64,000 nucleotides of DNA from Bifidobacterium aquikefiri (GTDB taxonomy: Bacteria; Actinomycetota; Actinomycetes; Actinomycetales; Bifidobacteriaceae): the NCBI RefSeq assembly GCF_002259795.1, contig NZ_MWXA01000001.1, positions 1-64,000 on the forward strand. The letters run 5' to 3'. The position numbers were made by a program, and so were the translations under genes. Below, piece after piece: positions 8,315 through 17,331 of this stretch; position 1 is the stretch's first letter; every line of letters starts with the position of its first letter. Below the pieces are notes generated by a model. The model was given only the letters and a program-made list of their open reading frames with translations, had not been told where the DNA came from and searched no databases.

Positions 8315-9243
8315 TATGCGCTCACTTTCACATTGGCGAGTTCAATCAACGACCCGCGTAATTCATGCTGGCTTTGGGCCCCCCAACCAAGGGATGCGTA
8401 TGGGTTCGAAATGCGGCAACCGATTTCCTTGCGTATGTCTTGCCGCATTCTTCGCATGCCTGATATGTCCTTGCTCACCGTGTCGGGAATGTTGACCCTG
8501 CTGTCGCTGTCTTCCACCCAGGTCACGGGAATCTCATAGATGTGCATGTTGCGTCGTTCTGCCAGCACCAGCATCTCGGTGTCGAAAAACCATTCGTCAT
8601 CCTTGATTCGAGGCAGCAAGATGGAGGCAGATCGGGCAGTCAGCGCCTTGAAACCGCATTGAGCATCATGGAACTTGACGCCAAGATACGTTCTGAGCAT
8701 GAGGTTGTATGTTCGTGAGATGAATTCACGTTTCGTCGACCGTTTCACGTCTGATTGTGCGAGAAGTCGTGAACCTATCGCCACATCCGCTCCTCCTGCG
8801 AGCAGTGAACCGACGAGAGTCCCCGTGAAACTGATATCCGTCGACAAATCGACATCCATGTAGGCAACGACGCGAGCGTGGGATTCGGACCAGGCGTTCT
8901 TCAATGCGGCTCCGCGTCCCTTGCGGCCAATGCGCACCGCTCTGACCATGCCGGCATATCGTTCGCAGAGTCTGCTGGCTACCTGCCATGTGTTATCCGT
9001 GCTGGCATTGTCTGCAATGACGATATTCCAGGTGAAGGCACTCACCGGACCTGTCTGGCCTGAAAGATATGCGCCAAGTTTCTCGATACACGCTTCCAGC
9101 GTGTGTTCCTCGTTGTATACGGGGATGACGATATCCGCATCGACATAATGTGGATATCCTCGACGCTCGACGATTTGCGAATGTTGCGATGTCTGCCCGT
9201 CTTGCGTCGGGCCGCTGTTGATAATCTCATGTTCTGTGCTCAT
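8314..9243 (-). CDS. GT2-family polyprenyl-phosphate glycosyltransferase (YkcC/DPM1-like)
   Basis: This cytoplasmic family 2 glycosyltransferase probably transfers a hexose from a nucleotide sugar to undecaprenyl phosphate. The GT-A domain is visible: DADIVIPVYNEEHTLEACIEKL at the N-terminus, IVIADNASTDNTW, GRKGRGAALKNAW, and the DxD-type metal site in YMDVDLSTD. DAQCGFKALT and WFFDTEMLVLAERRNMHIYEIPVTWVEDSDSRV are characteristic of dolichyl-phosphate glucosyl/mannosyl transferases. There is no C-terminal membrane pair, so the neighbouring GT39 protein is the natural partner. ATG 9243 is preceded by AGAGG at short spacing and gives 309 residues; an extension to 9321 is possible but looks unlike the family. 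Confidence 0.88.
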   Translation of the reverse strand: MSTEHEIINSGPTQDGQTSQHSQIVERRGYPHYVDADIVIPVYNEEHTLEACIEKLGAYLSGQTGPVSAFTWNIVIADNASTDNTWQVASRLCERYAGMVRAVRIGRKGRGAALKNAWSESHARVVAYMDVDLSTDISFTGTLVGSLLAGGADVAIGSRLLAQSDVKRSTKREFISRTYNLMLRTYLGVKFHDAQCGFKALTARSASILLPRIKDDEWFFDTEMLVLAERRNMHIYEIPVTWVEDSDSRVNIPDTVSKDISGMRRMRQDIRKEIGCRISNPYASLGWGAQSQHELRGSLIELANVKVSA

Positions 9244-9364
9244 GCCTCTATGAAAGCGCTGCAGTCTTGTCGTTTTCTTCGCGCAACGTAACAGTTCCAT
9301 ACAATGCAAGGGATGATTCACTTAACGTTTTCTGAACGTTTTCTGCACACAGTCGACCTCATTG

Positions 9365-9385
9365 TTTGATGCATGCAACATCAAA
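9365..9385. promoter_or_regulatory. Inverted repeat in the promoter region of the Rpf-like gene
   Basis: Seven-base arms TTTGATG/CATCAAA lie 7 bases apart, about 110 bases before the start codon. A direct repeat of AACGTTTTCTG lies just upstream (about 9324-9346). Both could be protein-binding sites; no regulator is indicated. Confidence 0.35.
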
Positions 9386-9493
9386 TGTAGACATTTCCCG
9401 CTAACTTCCACGCATGGACTAACCTTCTTCAGCTTCTGCCGTTACAATCGCACCATAGATAGGGAGCTATGCGGAAGATGAGGGAGCGCTGAT

Positions 9494-10975
9494 ATGGCTA
9501 GACGTTGGACACCTCGACAGTTCCTCATCCGTAGACGCATACGCGTTGCAGTCTGTGTTGTTGCAGTCATGGCAGCATCGTTCACCGCTTTTGGCATTGG
9601 AGCAAGAAAAACCGTTGCCCTCGAGATTAACGGCAATACGAAAATCGTTCAGACCTATGCAATGAGCATCAGCCGTCTATTGCAGGAGCAGAAGATCGAT
9701 GTGAAGACGCACGATCTTGTTGACAGCACATCAGGCAACGATCTGACCAATCATGATGTGGTTCGCGTACAAAGCGCATACCAGACGACAATCAACATCG
9801 ACGGCCAGCAGGTCCCCTTCTGGACAACCGCTACGAGCATGCAGCAGTTGCTTGCATTCTTCCACGAGAACCAGCAGAACGCCGTGAAGGTTACCGTAGA
9901 CATTCCCAATGTATACAACCAGCTCACCGGCGGGTTGGTCATCAATAAAAAGGGTCCCGTCACCGTTATCGCCGATGGGAAAAGTTCCGTCGCTCCCAAC
10001 GGCGAGCTTCCCGCTGCCTCGATTCTCGATTCCAAGGGAATTGTCCTTGGCAAGAATGATCGCGTCAGCGTCGAAACGGACAATGGAACGACGATCCTGC
10101 GCGTTCGGCGTGTGAAATACACGCAATCCACAAAAACCGTAACCGTGCCCCATGGCACACAGACCATCGTGGATAATTCCCTCGCAGCAGGTGAAACCAA
10201 GGTCGAGCAACAGGGTAAGGACGGCGAAAAGCGGGAAACCTTTGACAATACTGTCGTGGACGGCGTTGTTGAGTCCTCGAAGCTGGTGAAGAACGAGACA
10301 CTGAGTGTGGCGATCGATACGATCATCGCCGTGGGACCGCAGAAAACCGAAACTCAGGATTCCAACGGCAGTGGCTCTGGGTCGGGTTCTGGATCTTCCT
10401 CAGACGGCTCATCTTCAAGCAGCAGCGCTTCCAGCTCTGACAAGTTATCATCGTCAAGCAGCTCGTCGAGCGCTTCCGAATCGTCGAAGCAATCTTCCAG
10501 CAAACCCAGTGCAAGCAGTTCATCGTCAAGTACCGGCACATCAACGACCAGCGCTGCGCCGAAGCCGACTCCCACTTCCAAGCCCACGACGAGCACTCCG
10601 ACACCCAAGCCAACCACCACAACTCCTACACCGACGCCTTCGACAGGCAGCGGCTCAAGTTCTGGCAGACTGTGGCACCCGACAGTTGCCCAGGCTCAGA
10701 CGTATGCCGCTGGCGCAGCGGCACAGCGCGGATGGACTGGGGCACAATGGGATGCCATAGTGTGGATTTGGAATCATGAATCAGGCTGGAGTTGGTCAGC
10801 AGCAAATTCAAGTGGTGCCTACGGAATCCCGCAGGCACTCCCAGGAAAGAAAATGGGAACAGGCTGGCAAGATGATGGTGCCGTCCAGATTGACTGGGGA
10901 CTGAGCTATTTCGCGCAACGTTACGGAACACCGCTCAAGGCGAAGGCATATTGGCTCGCAAACGGCAATTACTGA
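9494..10975 (+). CDS. Secreted cell-wall hydrolase with DUF348, G5 and transglycosylase-like domains (RpfB-like)
   Basis: The 493-residue exported protein probably cleaves peptidoglycan glycan strands. In order it has a basic N-terminus with a hydrophobic segment (RVAVCVVAVMAASFTAFGIG, about 17-36), two DUF348 repeats (about 38-140), and a G5 domain (about 205-285). A Ser-rich then Thr/Pro-rich linker (about 293-392) leads to a C-terminal catalytic domain with the likely acid residue in WNHESGWSW and the motif SGAYGIPQALPGKKM. The arrangement matches actinobacterial RpfB, which also precedes rsmA, although the last domain is nearer to Apf-type transglycosylases than to classic Rpf. Its stop overlaps the rsmA start (TGATG). 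Confidence 0.88.
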   Translation: MARRWTPRQFLIRRRIRVAVCVVAVMAASFTAFGIGARKTVALEINGNTKIVQTYAMSISRLLQEQKIDVKTHDLVDSTSGNDLTNHDVVRVQSAYQTTINIDGQQVPFWTTATSMQQLLAFFHENQQNAVKVTVDIPNVYNQLTGGLVINKKGPVTVIADGKSSVAPNGELPAASILDSKGIVLGKNDRVSVETDNGTTILRVRRVKYTQSTKTVTVPHGTQTIVDNSLAAGETKVEQQGKDGEKRETFDNTVVDGVVESSKLVKNETLSVAIDTIIAVGPQKTETQDSNGSGSGSGSGSSSDGSSSSSSASSSDKLSSSSSSSSASESSKQSSSKPSASSSSSSTGTSTTSAAPKPTPTSKPTTSTPTPKPTTTTPTPTPSTGSGSSSGRLWHPTVAQAQTYAAGAAAQRGWTGAQWDAIVWIWNHESGWSWSAANSSGAYGIPQALPGKKMGTGWQDDGAVQIDWGLSYFAQRYGTPLKAKAYWLANGNY

Positions 10976-11970
10976 TGAGCCACAACACAACTCACCCGAT
11001 AGGGTGCCATACACGCTCTCGAAACATGACTGGGGAAACTTTGCACGACACACACCACCACGATTCTCGCTTGCTCGGAGCCTCTGACATCCGAATGCTC
11101 GCCGAACGGGCAGGTATCACCCCGACGAAGAAACTCGGCCAAAACTTTGTCATAGATCCAGGTACGGTCAGACGCATTGTGCATGAGGCTGGTATTCAGG
11201 CCACTGATTCGGTTCTAGAAGTGGGACCAGGACTTGGTTCTCTGACTTTAGGGATTCTTGAAACCGGTGCAATGGTGAACGCAATCGAAATTGACCGCTC
11301 CCTGGCGCGACAATTGCCATCAACCATCCAGGAATTCATGCCCGAGGCTGCCGGACGGTTGCATGTGCTCAACAAAGATGCATTGCAGGTCACTCCATCC
11401 GACTTGCCCACGCTGGACAATGAACGTCCATTCACTCTGGTTGCAAACCTGCCCTACAATGTTGCGACCCCTGTAATTCTCACGTTGTTGGAGCGTTTCA
11501 GCTCGCTGAATTCATTGCTTGTCATGGTGCAGAAAGAGGTTGCAGATCGTCTGGTCGCACAACCAGGAACCAAGATCTATGGCGTGCCCAGTGTGAAGCT
11601 TGCCTGGTATGGCGAAGCTCATCGCGCGGGGCTGGTGGGACGAAACGTATTCTGGCCAGCACCCAATGTCGATTCAGCGTTGGTCAGATTCCAGCGAACT
11701 CGAAACATGCAGAGCAGCAACAATGCAACCGGCATGTTTGCAATCATTGATGCGGCTTTCCGCCAACGCCGCAAGACACTCCACGCTGCATTGAAAGGCA
11801 TGGTTCACGATTCGGCATATATTGTGAGCGGAATCGATCCAAAACGACGTGGGGAAACATTGACCGTCGATGAGTTTGATGCACTTGCGCAGGCTGAATC
11901 AGACCGACCTTTTCAAGAACAGCACAATACAGGGGCGTCTGGGTCAGACTATGACGCTAAGCTGAGTTAA
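10975..11970 (+). CDS. rsmA: 16S rRNA dimethyladenosine transferase RsmA/KsgA
   Basis: The enzyme dimethylates the two adjacent adenines (A1518/A1519) in the 3' hairpin of 16S rRNA using S-adenosylmethionine and acts as a late 30S assembly checkpoint. Motifs: KKLGQNFVIDP at the N-terminal anchor, SAM-binding EVGPGLGSLTLGIL, acidic VNAIEIDRSLA, and catalytic NLPYNVATPV. The C-terminal AFRQRRKTLHAALKG also fits. From ATG 10975 the protein is 331 residues with a His/Thr-rich leader; ATG 11026 is an alternative start. It is coupled to the Rpf-like gene by a one-base overlap. In many actinobacteria ispE follows rsmA; here it does not. Confidence 0.95.
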   Translation: MSHNTTHPIGCHTRSRNMTGETLHDTHHHDSRLLGASDIRMLAERAGITPTKKLGQNFVIDPGTVRRIVHEAGIQATDSVLEVGPGLGSLTLGILETGAMVNAIEIDRSLARQLPSTIQEFMPEAAGRLHVLNKDALQVTPSDLPTLDNERPFTLVANLPYNVATPVILTLLERFSSLNSLLVMVQKEVADRLVAQPGTKIYGVPSVKLAWYGEAHRAGLVGRNVFWPAPNVDSALVRFQRTRNMQSSNNATGMFAIIDAAFRQRRKTLHAALKGMVHDSAYIVSGIDPKRRGETLTVDEFDALAQAESDRPFQEQHNTGASGSDYDAKLS

Positions 11971-11995
11971 GTCAATTTTGCGGAAGGGTTGGAAT

Positions 11996-12619
11996 ATGAC
12001 GGTTCCCAAGCCATTCGATGAACGCCAGGCGCGTAAGCAGTTTGTACGCAGGCGCCAAAAGCTGGTTTTCACCATAACGGTTGTAGTTCTTGTTGTAGCC
12101 ATGGTGTTTTCCCTGCTTTTTGCACTTGGTGATCTCGGAAAAACGGTTAAGCAATCGGTTGCCAACAAACCTAACTATGGTGTTGCCGTACCCTGTGCAC
12201 CCTCCAATTCCACCTATGTCAACCATCCCAACGTAACGATTCGTGTTCTCAATGGCACTGATAAGTCCGGTCTGGGCACGGCGGTCATGGAAGCTCTGAA
12301 CAACGACGGCTTCAGCACACAGGGAGCGGCAGATTTCCCAAGCTCTCATGAATTCACGCGCACCGAGATTCGTTTCGGCAAGAATGGCATCGCCAATGCC
12401 TATACCGTTTCCACGGAATTCAGCGATGCCATTCTTCGCATGGACGATCGTTCCGACAAGCTTGTCGATGTGATCGTCGGTTCAACCTTCAACAATCTGA
12501 AGAAGACCACCACAAAGACCGCTTCCGGGCAGAAGATTACTTCGATCGAAGGCTGCGTCACTGATCCTTCCACGATGAAGAATCTGCCAAAGGCCAGCAG
12601 CCACACAGCCGTCAACTAG
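11996..12619 (+). CDS. LytR C-terminal domain membrane protein
   Basis: The 207-residue protein has a short basic N-terminus, one membrane helix (LVFTITVVVLVVAMVFSLLFAL, about 24-45) and an extracytoplasmic LytR_C domain. The domain core HPNVTIRVLNGTDKSGLGTAVMEALNNDGFSTQG, in the region about 80-115, is typical, with the V-x-V-L-N-G-T signature. There is no LytR-Cps2A-Psr catalytic domain, so it is not itself a wall-teichoic-acid-type ligase. Its function is unknown; surface or wall association is the reasonable inference. ATG 11996 is preferred over a TTG at 11978. It follows rsmA after 25 bases and is probably cotranscribed with it. Confidence 0.85.
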   Translation: MTVPKPFDERQARKQFVRRRQKLVFTITVVVLVVAMVFSLLFALGDLGKTVKQSVANKPNYGVAVPCAPSNSTYVNHPNVTIRVLNGTDKSGLGTAVMEALNNDGFSTQGAADFPSSHEFTRTEIRFGKNGIANAYTVSTEFSDAILRMDDRSDKLVDVIVGSTFNNLKKTTTKTASGQKITSIEGCVTDPSTMKNLPKASSHTAVN

Positions 12620-12634
12620 CACATACCGTCATGA

Positions 12635-12683
12635 TTGTAAGGCCGCACAGCGTTGTCTTGATGACTGCTAAGCGGCCTTACAA
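12635..12683. terminator. Long inverted repeat between convergent genes
   Basis: Perfect 12-bp arms (TTGTAAGGCCGC/GCGGCCTTACAA) enclose a 25-base loop between the ends of the LytR_C gene and cca. The position suits a bidirectional terminator, though neither side has a good T-run. Confidence 0.55.
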
Positions 12684-12734
12684 CCGTGGGAACCGTAGCG
12701 AGATGGGAATCATAGCGGGCACAACTACGCCAGC

Positions 12735-14150
12735 TCACCCCTCCTGCTCATGCCACCAGCGCGTGAGCTCTGCAGTTGCCGTCACTGTGTCAGACGGCCC
12801 ATTGTCAAGACGGAACGCAAGCATGTGCTTGTATGCCCTGCCAACCTCGGGACCTGGCTTCAGATCCAGAATCCGCATGATCTGACTTCCATCAAGGTCT
12901 GGACGCAAGGCATCGAAGTCTTCCCTCTTCTTCAGTTCCTTGACACGGGCTTCCATCTCGTCCATGGCTCGCTCGAACAAATGAGCCTTGCGTTGATTCT
13001 GCGTCGTGGCATCGGCACGCGTCAGACGGTTCAGGCGCTCATAGAGGTGTCCAGCGTCCTTTACATAGCGTCTCACTGCAGAATCGGTCCATGGCTCGTC
13101 AACATAGCCGTGGAAGCGCAGGTGAAGTCCGACGAGCTCGCTGACGTCCTGAATCATATGGCGGTCGAATCGCAATGCCCGCATGCGCTTTCGTGTCAGC
13201 TTTGCACCCACGATGTCGTGATGATGGAAGCTTACCTTGCCTCCGGGTTCAAATTTTCGTGTCGCCGGCTTGCCAATATCATGCATGATTGCCGCAAGTC
13301 GCAAGGTCAGGTCTGGTGCCGGTACCGGTCCATCATCGTCGGTTTCCAAGGCGATGGCCCGTTCCAAGACCATCATCGTGTGCTCGAAGACGTCCTTATG
13401 GCGATGATGCTCATCCATCTCCAGCTGCAGAGCGGGAATCTCAGGGAACACCACATCGGCAAGACCGGATTCGACAAATGCTTCAATGCCGAGGCGTGGT
13501 CTATCCGAGAGCAGCAGTTTCACAAGTTCATCACGCACACGTTCGGCAGAGACAATGCTCAGACGCTGCGCCATATCAGCAATGGCCACAGCAGTGTCCG
13601 GAGTGATCGAAAATCCAAGCTGCGCCACAAATCTGACTGCACGCATCATGCGCAATGGATCATCATCGAAGGACTGCTCAGGGTCCACAGGGGTTCTCAA
13701 CACCTTTTTGCCCAAATCCGAAGCACCACCGAATGGGTCGATAAACTCCAACGATGGCACGCGAAGAGCCATTGCGTTGATCGTGAAATCGCGGCGAGAA
13801 AGATCCCCGAGCAGATCGTGGCCGTATGCAACCTCAGGCTTACGTGAATCGGGATCGTATGTGTCACTGCGGTATGTGGTTACCTCGACACGCACTTCAG
13901 TGCCGTCTTTTCTATGTTGGACGGCTCCCAGCGTTCCGAACTTGCGGCCCATGTCCCAGAAGCCATCTCCCCAGCTTCTCAAAATGGGTTCAAATTCCTC
14001 AGGTCTAGCGGATGAACAGAAATCCAAATCATGCGAACGCCTATGTAGGAGTAAGTCTCTCACTGGTCCGCCAACAAGCGATAGTTCATAGCCATGCGTC
14101 GCAAATAATTGACCTAATTCGATCGCTTCCGGCCAAACTTCAAAATCCAC
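12735..14150 (-). CDS. cca: CCA-adding tRNA nucleotidyltransferase with HD domain
   Basis: It adds or repairs the 3' CCA end of tRNAs, needed here because the visible tRNA gene does not encode CCA. The 471-residue protein starts at GTG 14150 behind GGAAGGG. Class II nucleotidyltransferase motifs are LVGGPVRDLLLHR, the catalytic DLDFCSSARP, RRDFTINAMAL, and the RNA/ATP-binding DDPLRMMRAVRFVAQLGF. A C-terminal HD phosphohydrolase-type domain follows, with HRHKDVFEHTMMVLER and MHDIGKPATR. This is the actinobacterial PcnA/Cca arrangement next to the NUDIX-DUF6049-murJ set, which is divergent from it. Confidence 0.95.
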   Translation of the reverse strand: MDFEVWPEAIELGQLFATHGYELSLVGGPVRDLLLHRRSHDLDFCSSARPEEFEPILRSWGDGFWDMGRKFGTLGAVQHRKDGTEVRVEVTTYRSDTYDPDSRKPEVAYGHDLLGDLSRRDFTINAMALRVPSLEFIDPFGGASDLGKKVLRTPVDPEQSFDDDPLRMMRAVRFVAQLGFSITPDTAVAIADMAQRLSIVSAERVRDELVKLLLSDRPRLGIEAFVESGLADVVFPEIPALQLEMDEHHRHKDVFEHTMMVLERAIALETDDDGPVPAPDLTLRLAAIMHDIGKPATRKFEPGGKVSFHHHDIVGAKLTRKRMRALRFDRHMIQDVSELVGLHLRFHGYVDEPWTDSAVRRYVKDAGHLYERLNRLTRADATTQNQRKAHLFERAMDEMEARVKELKKREDFDALRPDLDGSQIMRILDLKPGPEVGRAYKHMLAFRLDNGPSDTVTATAELTRWWHEQEG

Positions 14151-14233
14151 GAGTACCCTTCCAAGTAACCCTTACGTATGCATACCAGCATACCGTTACC
14201 CCACCTGCACAATAACTTACGTAAAGTGGAACT

Positions 14234-14923
14234 ATGATTACGCCCGCAGACTTCGCACGCATGCTTGCGCATGAGGCCGATGTTGCGGAGAACTCTGCCC
14301 AAAATATCATCGAGGCAGACACACTGCTATACACCTCTCAGAGCATGCAGCAGCACACCGACTACCCTTCAGGCAACACACCGGAAGGGGAACGCGACGA
14401 TGCCTCTGGAGTCCCTACGCCAGCAATCATGGCGCGGCGAAGAATCGTCGGAAGCCTGGCCAGCTTTGCCTCTTTGGACAATCAGGACCTGCCAGTCGTG
14501 CGAGAATATTCTGCTGGCGGCTTGATATTCAATGAAATGCAGCAGGTTGCCATTATCGCCCGTCATTCACGATCAGGTCATCTTGAATGGTGCCTGCCGA
14601 AAGGCCATATCGAGAAAGGCGAGACTCCGGAACAGACAGCAGTTCGAGAAGTGCATGAAGAGACGGGCATTCTCGGCGAGGTCCTGGAATCGATTGCAAC
14701 CATAGATTATTGGTTCACCGGAACCAACCAGCGCATTCACAAGCTTGTCCATCATTTTGTGTTGAGGCAGACCGGAGGCTATCTAACCGTCGAAGGTGAC
14801 CCCGATCATGAAGCCGAACAAGCGGCATGGGTCAGCTTCAATGATTTGGAGAGCGTTCTGAGCTATCCTAATGAACGCAAGATCGTTTGGCTGTACGCAA
14901 AGAAACTGAAGAAACAAGGATGA
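14234..14923 (+). CDS. NUDIX hydrolase (MutT-like)
   Basis: The 229-residue protein hydrolyses nucleoside diphosphates linked to another moiety; the substrate is unknown. The NUDIX box is complete around residues 124-146, with GHIEKGETPEQ then AVREVHEETGI, matching GX5EX7REUXEEXGU. It is preceded by the substrate-side motif YSAGGLIFNEMQQVAII and WCLPKG. The first about 95 residues are variable and probably disordered. It corresponds in position to mycobacterial MutT4 upstream of the DUF6049 and MurJ genes. Its stop overlaps the next start by 4 bases (ATGA), showing translational coupling. Confidence 0.9.
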   Translation: MITPADFARMLAHEADVAENSAQNIIEADTLLYTSQSMQQHTDYPSGNTPEGERDDASGVPTPAIMARRRIVGSLASFASLDNQDLPVVREYSAGGLIFNEMQQVAIIARHSRSGHLEWCLPKGHIEKGETPEQTAVREVHEETGILGEVLESIATIDYWFTGTNQRIHKLVHHFVLRQTGGYLTVEGDPDHEAEQAAWVSFNDLESVLSYPNERKIVWLYAKKLKKQG

Positions 14924-17331
14924 TGGACTGGCAGCACACAGGGCGTTATCACGTCACATCGTCGGCACGCATGTCGCATATCGCAAGCGCGCTGATTGCG
15001 TGTATCACGGCAGTATTCATGGTTGCGGTAACGACCATGACCGCCATGCCAGCGCACGCTGCCGCCACTGACGCAGCAAAAACCACCGTTTCTCAATCCA
15101 CGGATGCAACAGATTCCTCATGCTCCGATGCTGAGGTTGGAATCTGCATCAAATCCGCTACAGCAGTGCTGACGAGCACATCAGGGTATACCACTGCTGT
15201 AACCATCTTCAATTCAGGCGATACGGCATTGAAGGCAGGAACACTCACAGTTGCCATGAATGCCAAGTATTCATTCACCTCTCGTGTTGACATGCAGGAC
15301 TGGGCAAATGGCGATGCGCATATTCCTACACCAGATATTTTGGGAACGGTTCAGGTTCCTCAGATTCAGGCTGGCCACAATGCCAGTGTCAACATCAAGG
15401 TTCCGGCTGACGACAGTCAGCTCACATCTATATTCAGCTGGGGCCCGAAGCCACTTCAGTTTGACTTTTCCAATGGCGTTGACAAGGACCATGCAAGCGT
15501 GAATTCCTTCGTCACACGTTCGACAGATGGCTTGAAGAATGCCGATACACCTCCACTTTCCGTAACGGTCGTTCTTCCCCTGACAGCGTCGAGTTGGAGC
15601 GGCAATACCGATGCAGTCAAGGAATTGCAGGTTGGTGCAGATTCAAAGCCCTCGACTTCGAGTTCGGGATCTGCAAGCACCTCGAAGCAGCCAGAACCAA
15701 GCCAGACCAATTCAGAGACGAATGATACGAATTCATCCTCAGCATCCTCATCTACGTCATCATCGTCATCATCTCCTGAAAACGACAAAGAGACCTCGCA
15801 ATCCGATGACGAACATTATCCAAGCATCGTTTCCATCGGCGAGAAGGCCGCAAATATCCAGCGCAGGCAACTCGAGCTGCTCAAGAAATATCCAATGATG
15901 CAATCCATCGCGGACCCACTCTACCTACAGGACTTCGCCATTCCGCCGCAAACGACAGGCATCATGCAACCGGCGGATTTCGACATCACTGCCTATGCTG
16001 CAAAAGGTTCTTCGGCATATACGCAGGCGGGAATCAGTGATTCCATGTGGAGCGAATCATTGGCGCAGAAAGCCCTGCAGACCGCCACAGGCAACCTCAA
16101 GTCCACGTCGCAGGCCTACGCTTGGCAAGGTCGTGGGAACTGGACTCAAAACGCCTTGGACATTGCCAAGAAACAAGGATATTCCACAGCGATCTCACTG
16201 ACCGACTTTGCGTCCGACGACGATTCGGCTTCCGCCCATACGAGCAAATACATCGTAGAGACTGCAAGCGGGAATATAAATGTGCTCGTTGCTCAAAAGC
16301 AGCTGAGCCTTCTCGCACAGAATGCAGCGACGACAAAATCTGCGGACGCTGAAACGACATCGGCAGGTCGTCTTTCGCGTCTCATGGCACAGAGCGCGCT
16401 CTATCAGATGGAACAACCCTATGCCGAACGAGTGTTGCTCATAGCCATGAAAACTGCCGAAGACTTGTCATATGCCGACCAGGTGATGTCCAATCTGAGC
16501 CAGGCTTCATGGCTCACCATCAGCGACTTGGCAACTCTGCAGAAAGCTGCGGCGTATAAAAGCGGGCAGGCGGCAGCACATTCGATTCCAACAAATGCCG
16601 GTTTGAGTAATGCGGAACTGGCAGCTCTAAATTCATCGCTGAGCGCTCTGGCAGCGAGCAAAAATGATATTTCGCGCTTTTCTACCTCTATTCTCTCTTC
16701 CAAGGAGCAATCAGGATCTTCGTCAACCACATCGGGGACTTCCGACGCACAGGCGCTGGCACGAGGAGATGCGGCGCAGACCGGTCAGCAGAGTGATGAC
16801 GCTTCGGGTTGGATCAGCCAACTCAGTCTTGCACAGAGTACCGTTGCAATTCATTCGCTCGATGGCACAGGTCGTAATGACACACTCCCTGCCATAGCTG
16901 CACAACTTACCCAGGCATTGCTATCAGGCGTCCATATCACGCCATCGGAATCAGTCACGGTGGTTACTGAAACGGCTAGCCTGCCAGTCACCGTAAGTAA
17001 TGACCACCCATATGCGGTACACGTGATTGTGAGTTCAAAAACGGATTCGGCGGAAATCGTGACTGCTCGCGAGGCCCAGGTTGAGATTCCGGCGCATGCC
17101 GAGGTCCAGGTCACCTTGCCAATTCGCGTGGCAGCCGCCGGTCGGGCCAACGCCTCTTTGGTGCTGCTGGATCGTAAGGGGCAGGCTTTTGGGATCACCC
17201 ACAATACGCGTATAACCAGTAGCCTGCGTTTAAGCGATATGAGTGGGCTTGCAATTCTCGTCGTCGCGGGTATCTTTGGAATGCTTGGCCTTTGGCGCCA
17301 ATTTAATCGTAAGAAGGATCCAGACGAATGA
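14920..17331 (+). CDS. DUF6049 family secreted membrane-anchored protein
   Basis: The 803-residue envelope protein has an N-terminal signal peptide (IASALIACITAVFMVAVTTMTAMPAHAAA, cleavage likely after AHA). A Ser/Glu-rich low-complexity stretch lies near residues 250-300 and a C-terminal membrane helix (LAILVVAGIFGMLGLW) is followed by a short basic tail RQFNRKKDPDE. The large extracytoplasmic part has no recognised catalytic motif. In actinobacteria this family (equivalent to Mtb Rv3909) always lies between a NUDIX gene and murJ, suggesting a role with lipid II export or wall assembly. It overlaps both neighbours by 4 bases. The start is ATG 14920 or the adjacent ATG 14923. Confidence 0.87.
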   Translation: MMDWQHTGRYHVTSSARMSHIASALIACITAVFMVAVTTMTAMPAHAAATDAAKTTVSQSTDATDSSCSDAEVGICIKSATAVLTSTSGYTTAVTIFNSGDTALKAGTLTVAMNAKYSFTSRVDMQDWANGDAHIPTPDILGTVQVPQIQAGHNASVNIKVPADDSQLTSIFSWGPKPLQFDFSNGVDKDHASVNSFVTRSTDGLKNADTPPLSVTVVLPLTASSWSGNTDAVKELQVGADSKPSTSSSGSASTSKQPEPSQTNSETNDTNSSSASSSTSSSSSSPENDKETSQSDDEHYPSIVSIGEKAANIQRRQLELLKKYPMMQSIADPLYLQDFAIPPQTTGIMQPADFDITAYAAKGSSAYTQAGISDSMWSESLAQKALQTATGNLKSTSQAYAWQGRGNWTQNALDIAKKQGYSTAISLTDFASDDDSASAHTSKYIVETASGNINVLVAQKQLSLLAQNAATTKSADAETTSAGRLSRLMAQSALYQMEQPYAERVLLIAMKTAEDLSYADQVMSNLSQASWLTISDLATLQKAAAYKSGQAAAHSIPTNAGLSNAELAALNSSLSALAASKNDISRFSTSILSSKEQSGSSSTTSGTSDAQALARGDAAQTGQQSDDASGWISQLSLAQSTVAIHSLDGTGRNDTLPAIAAQLTQALLSGVHITPSESVTVVTETASLPVTVSNDHPYAVHVIVSSKTDSAEIVTAREAQVEIPAHAEVQVTLPIRVAAAGRANASLVLLDRKGQAFGITHNTRITSSLRLSDMSGLAILVVAGIFGMLGLWRQFNRKKDPDE

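Noticed and set aside
12750-13847. Long open frame on the plus strand (365 codons) opposite cca
   Set aside because: It is fully antisense to a strongly recognised gene and has no domain-like sequence; it is a shadow of cca codon use.
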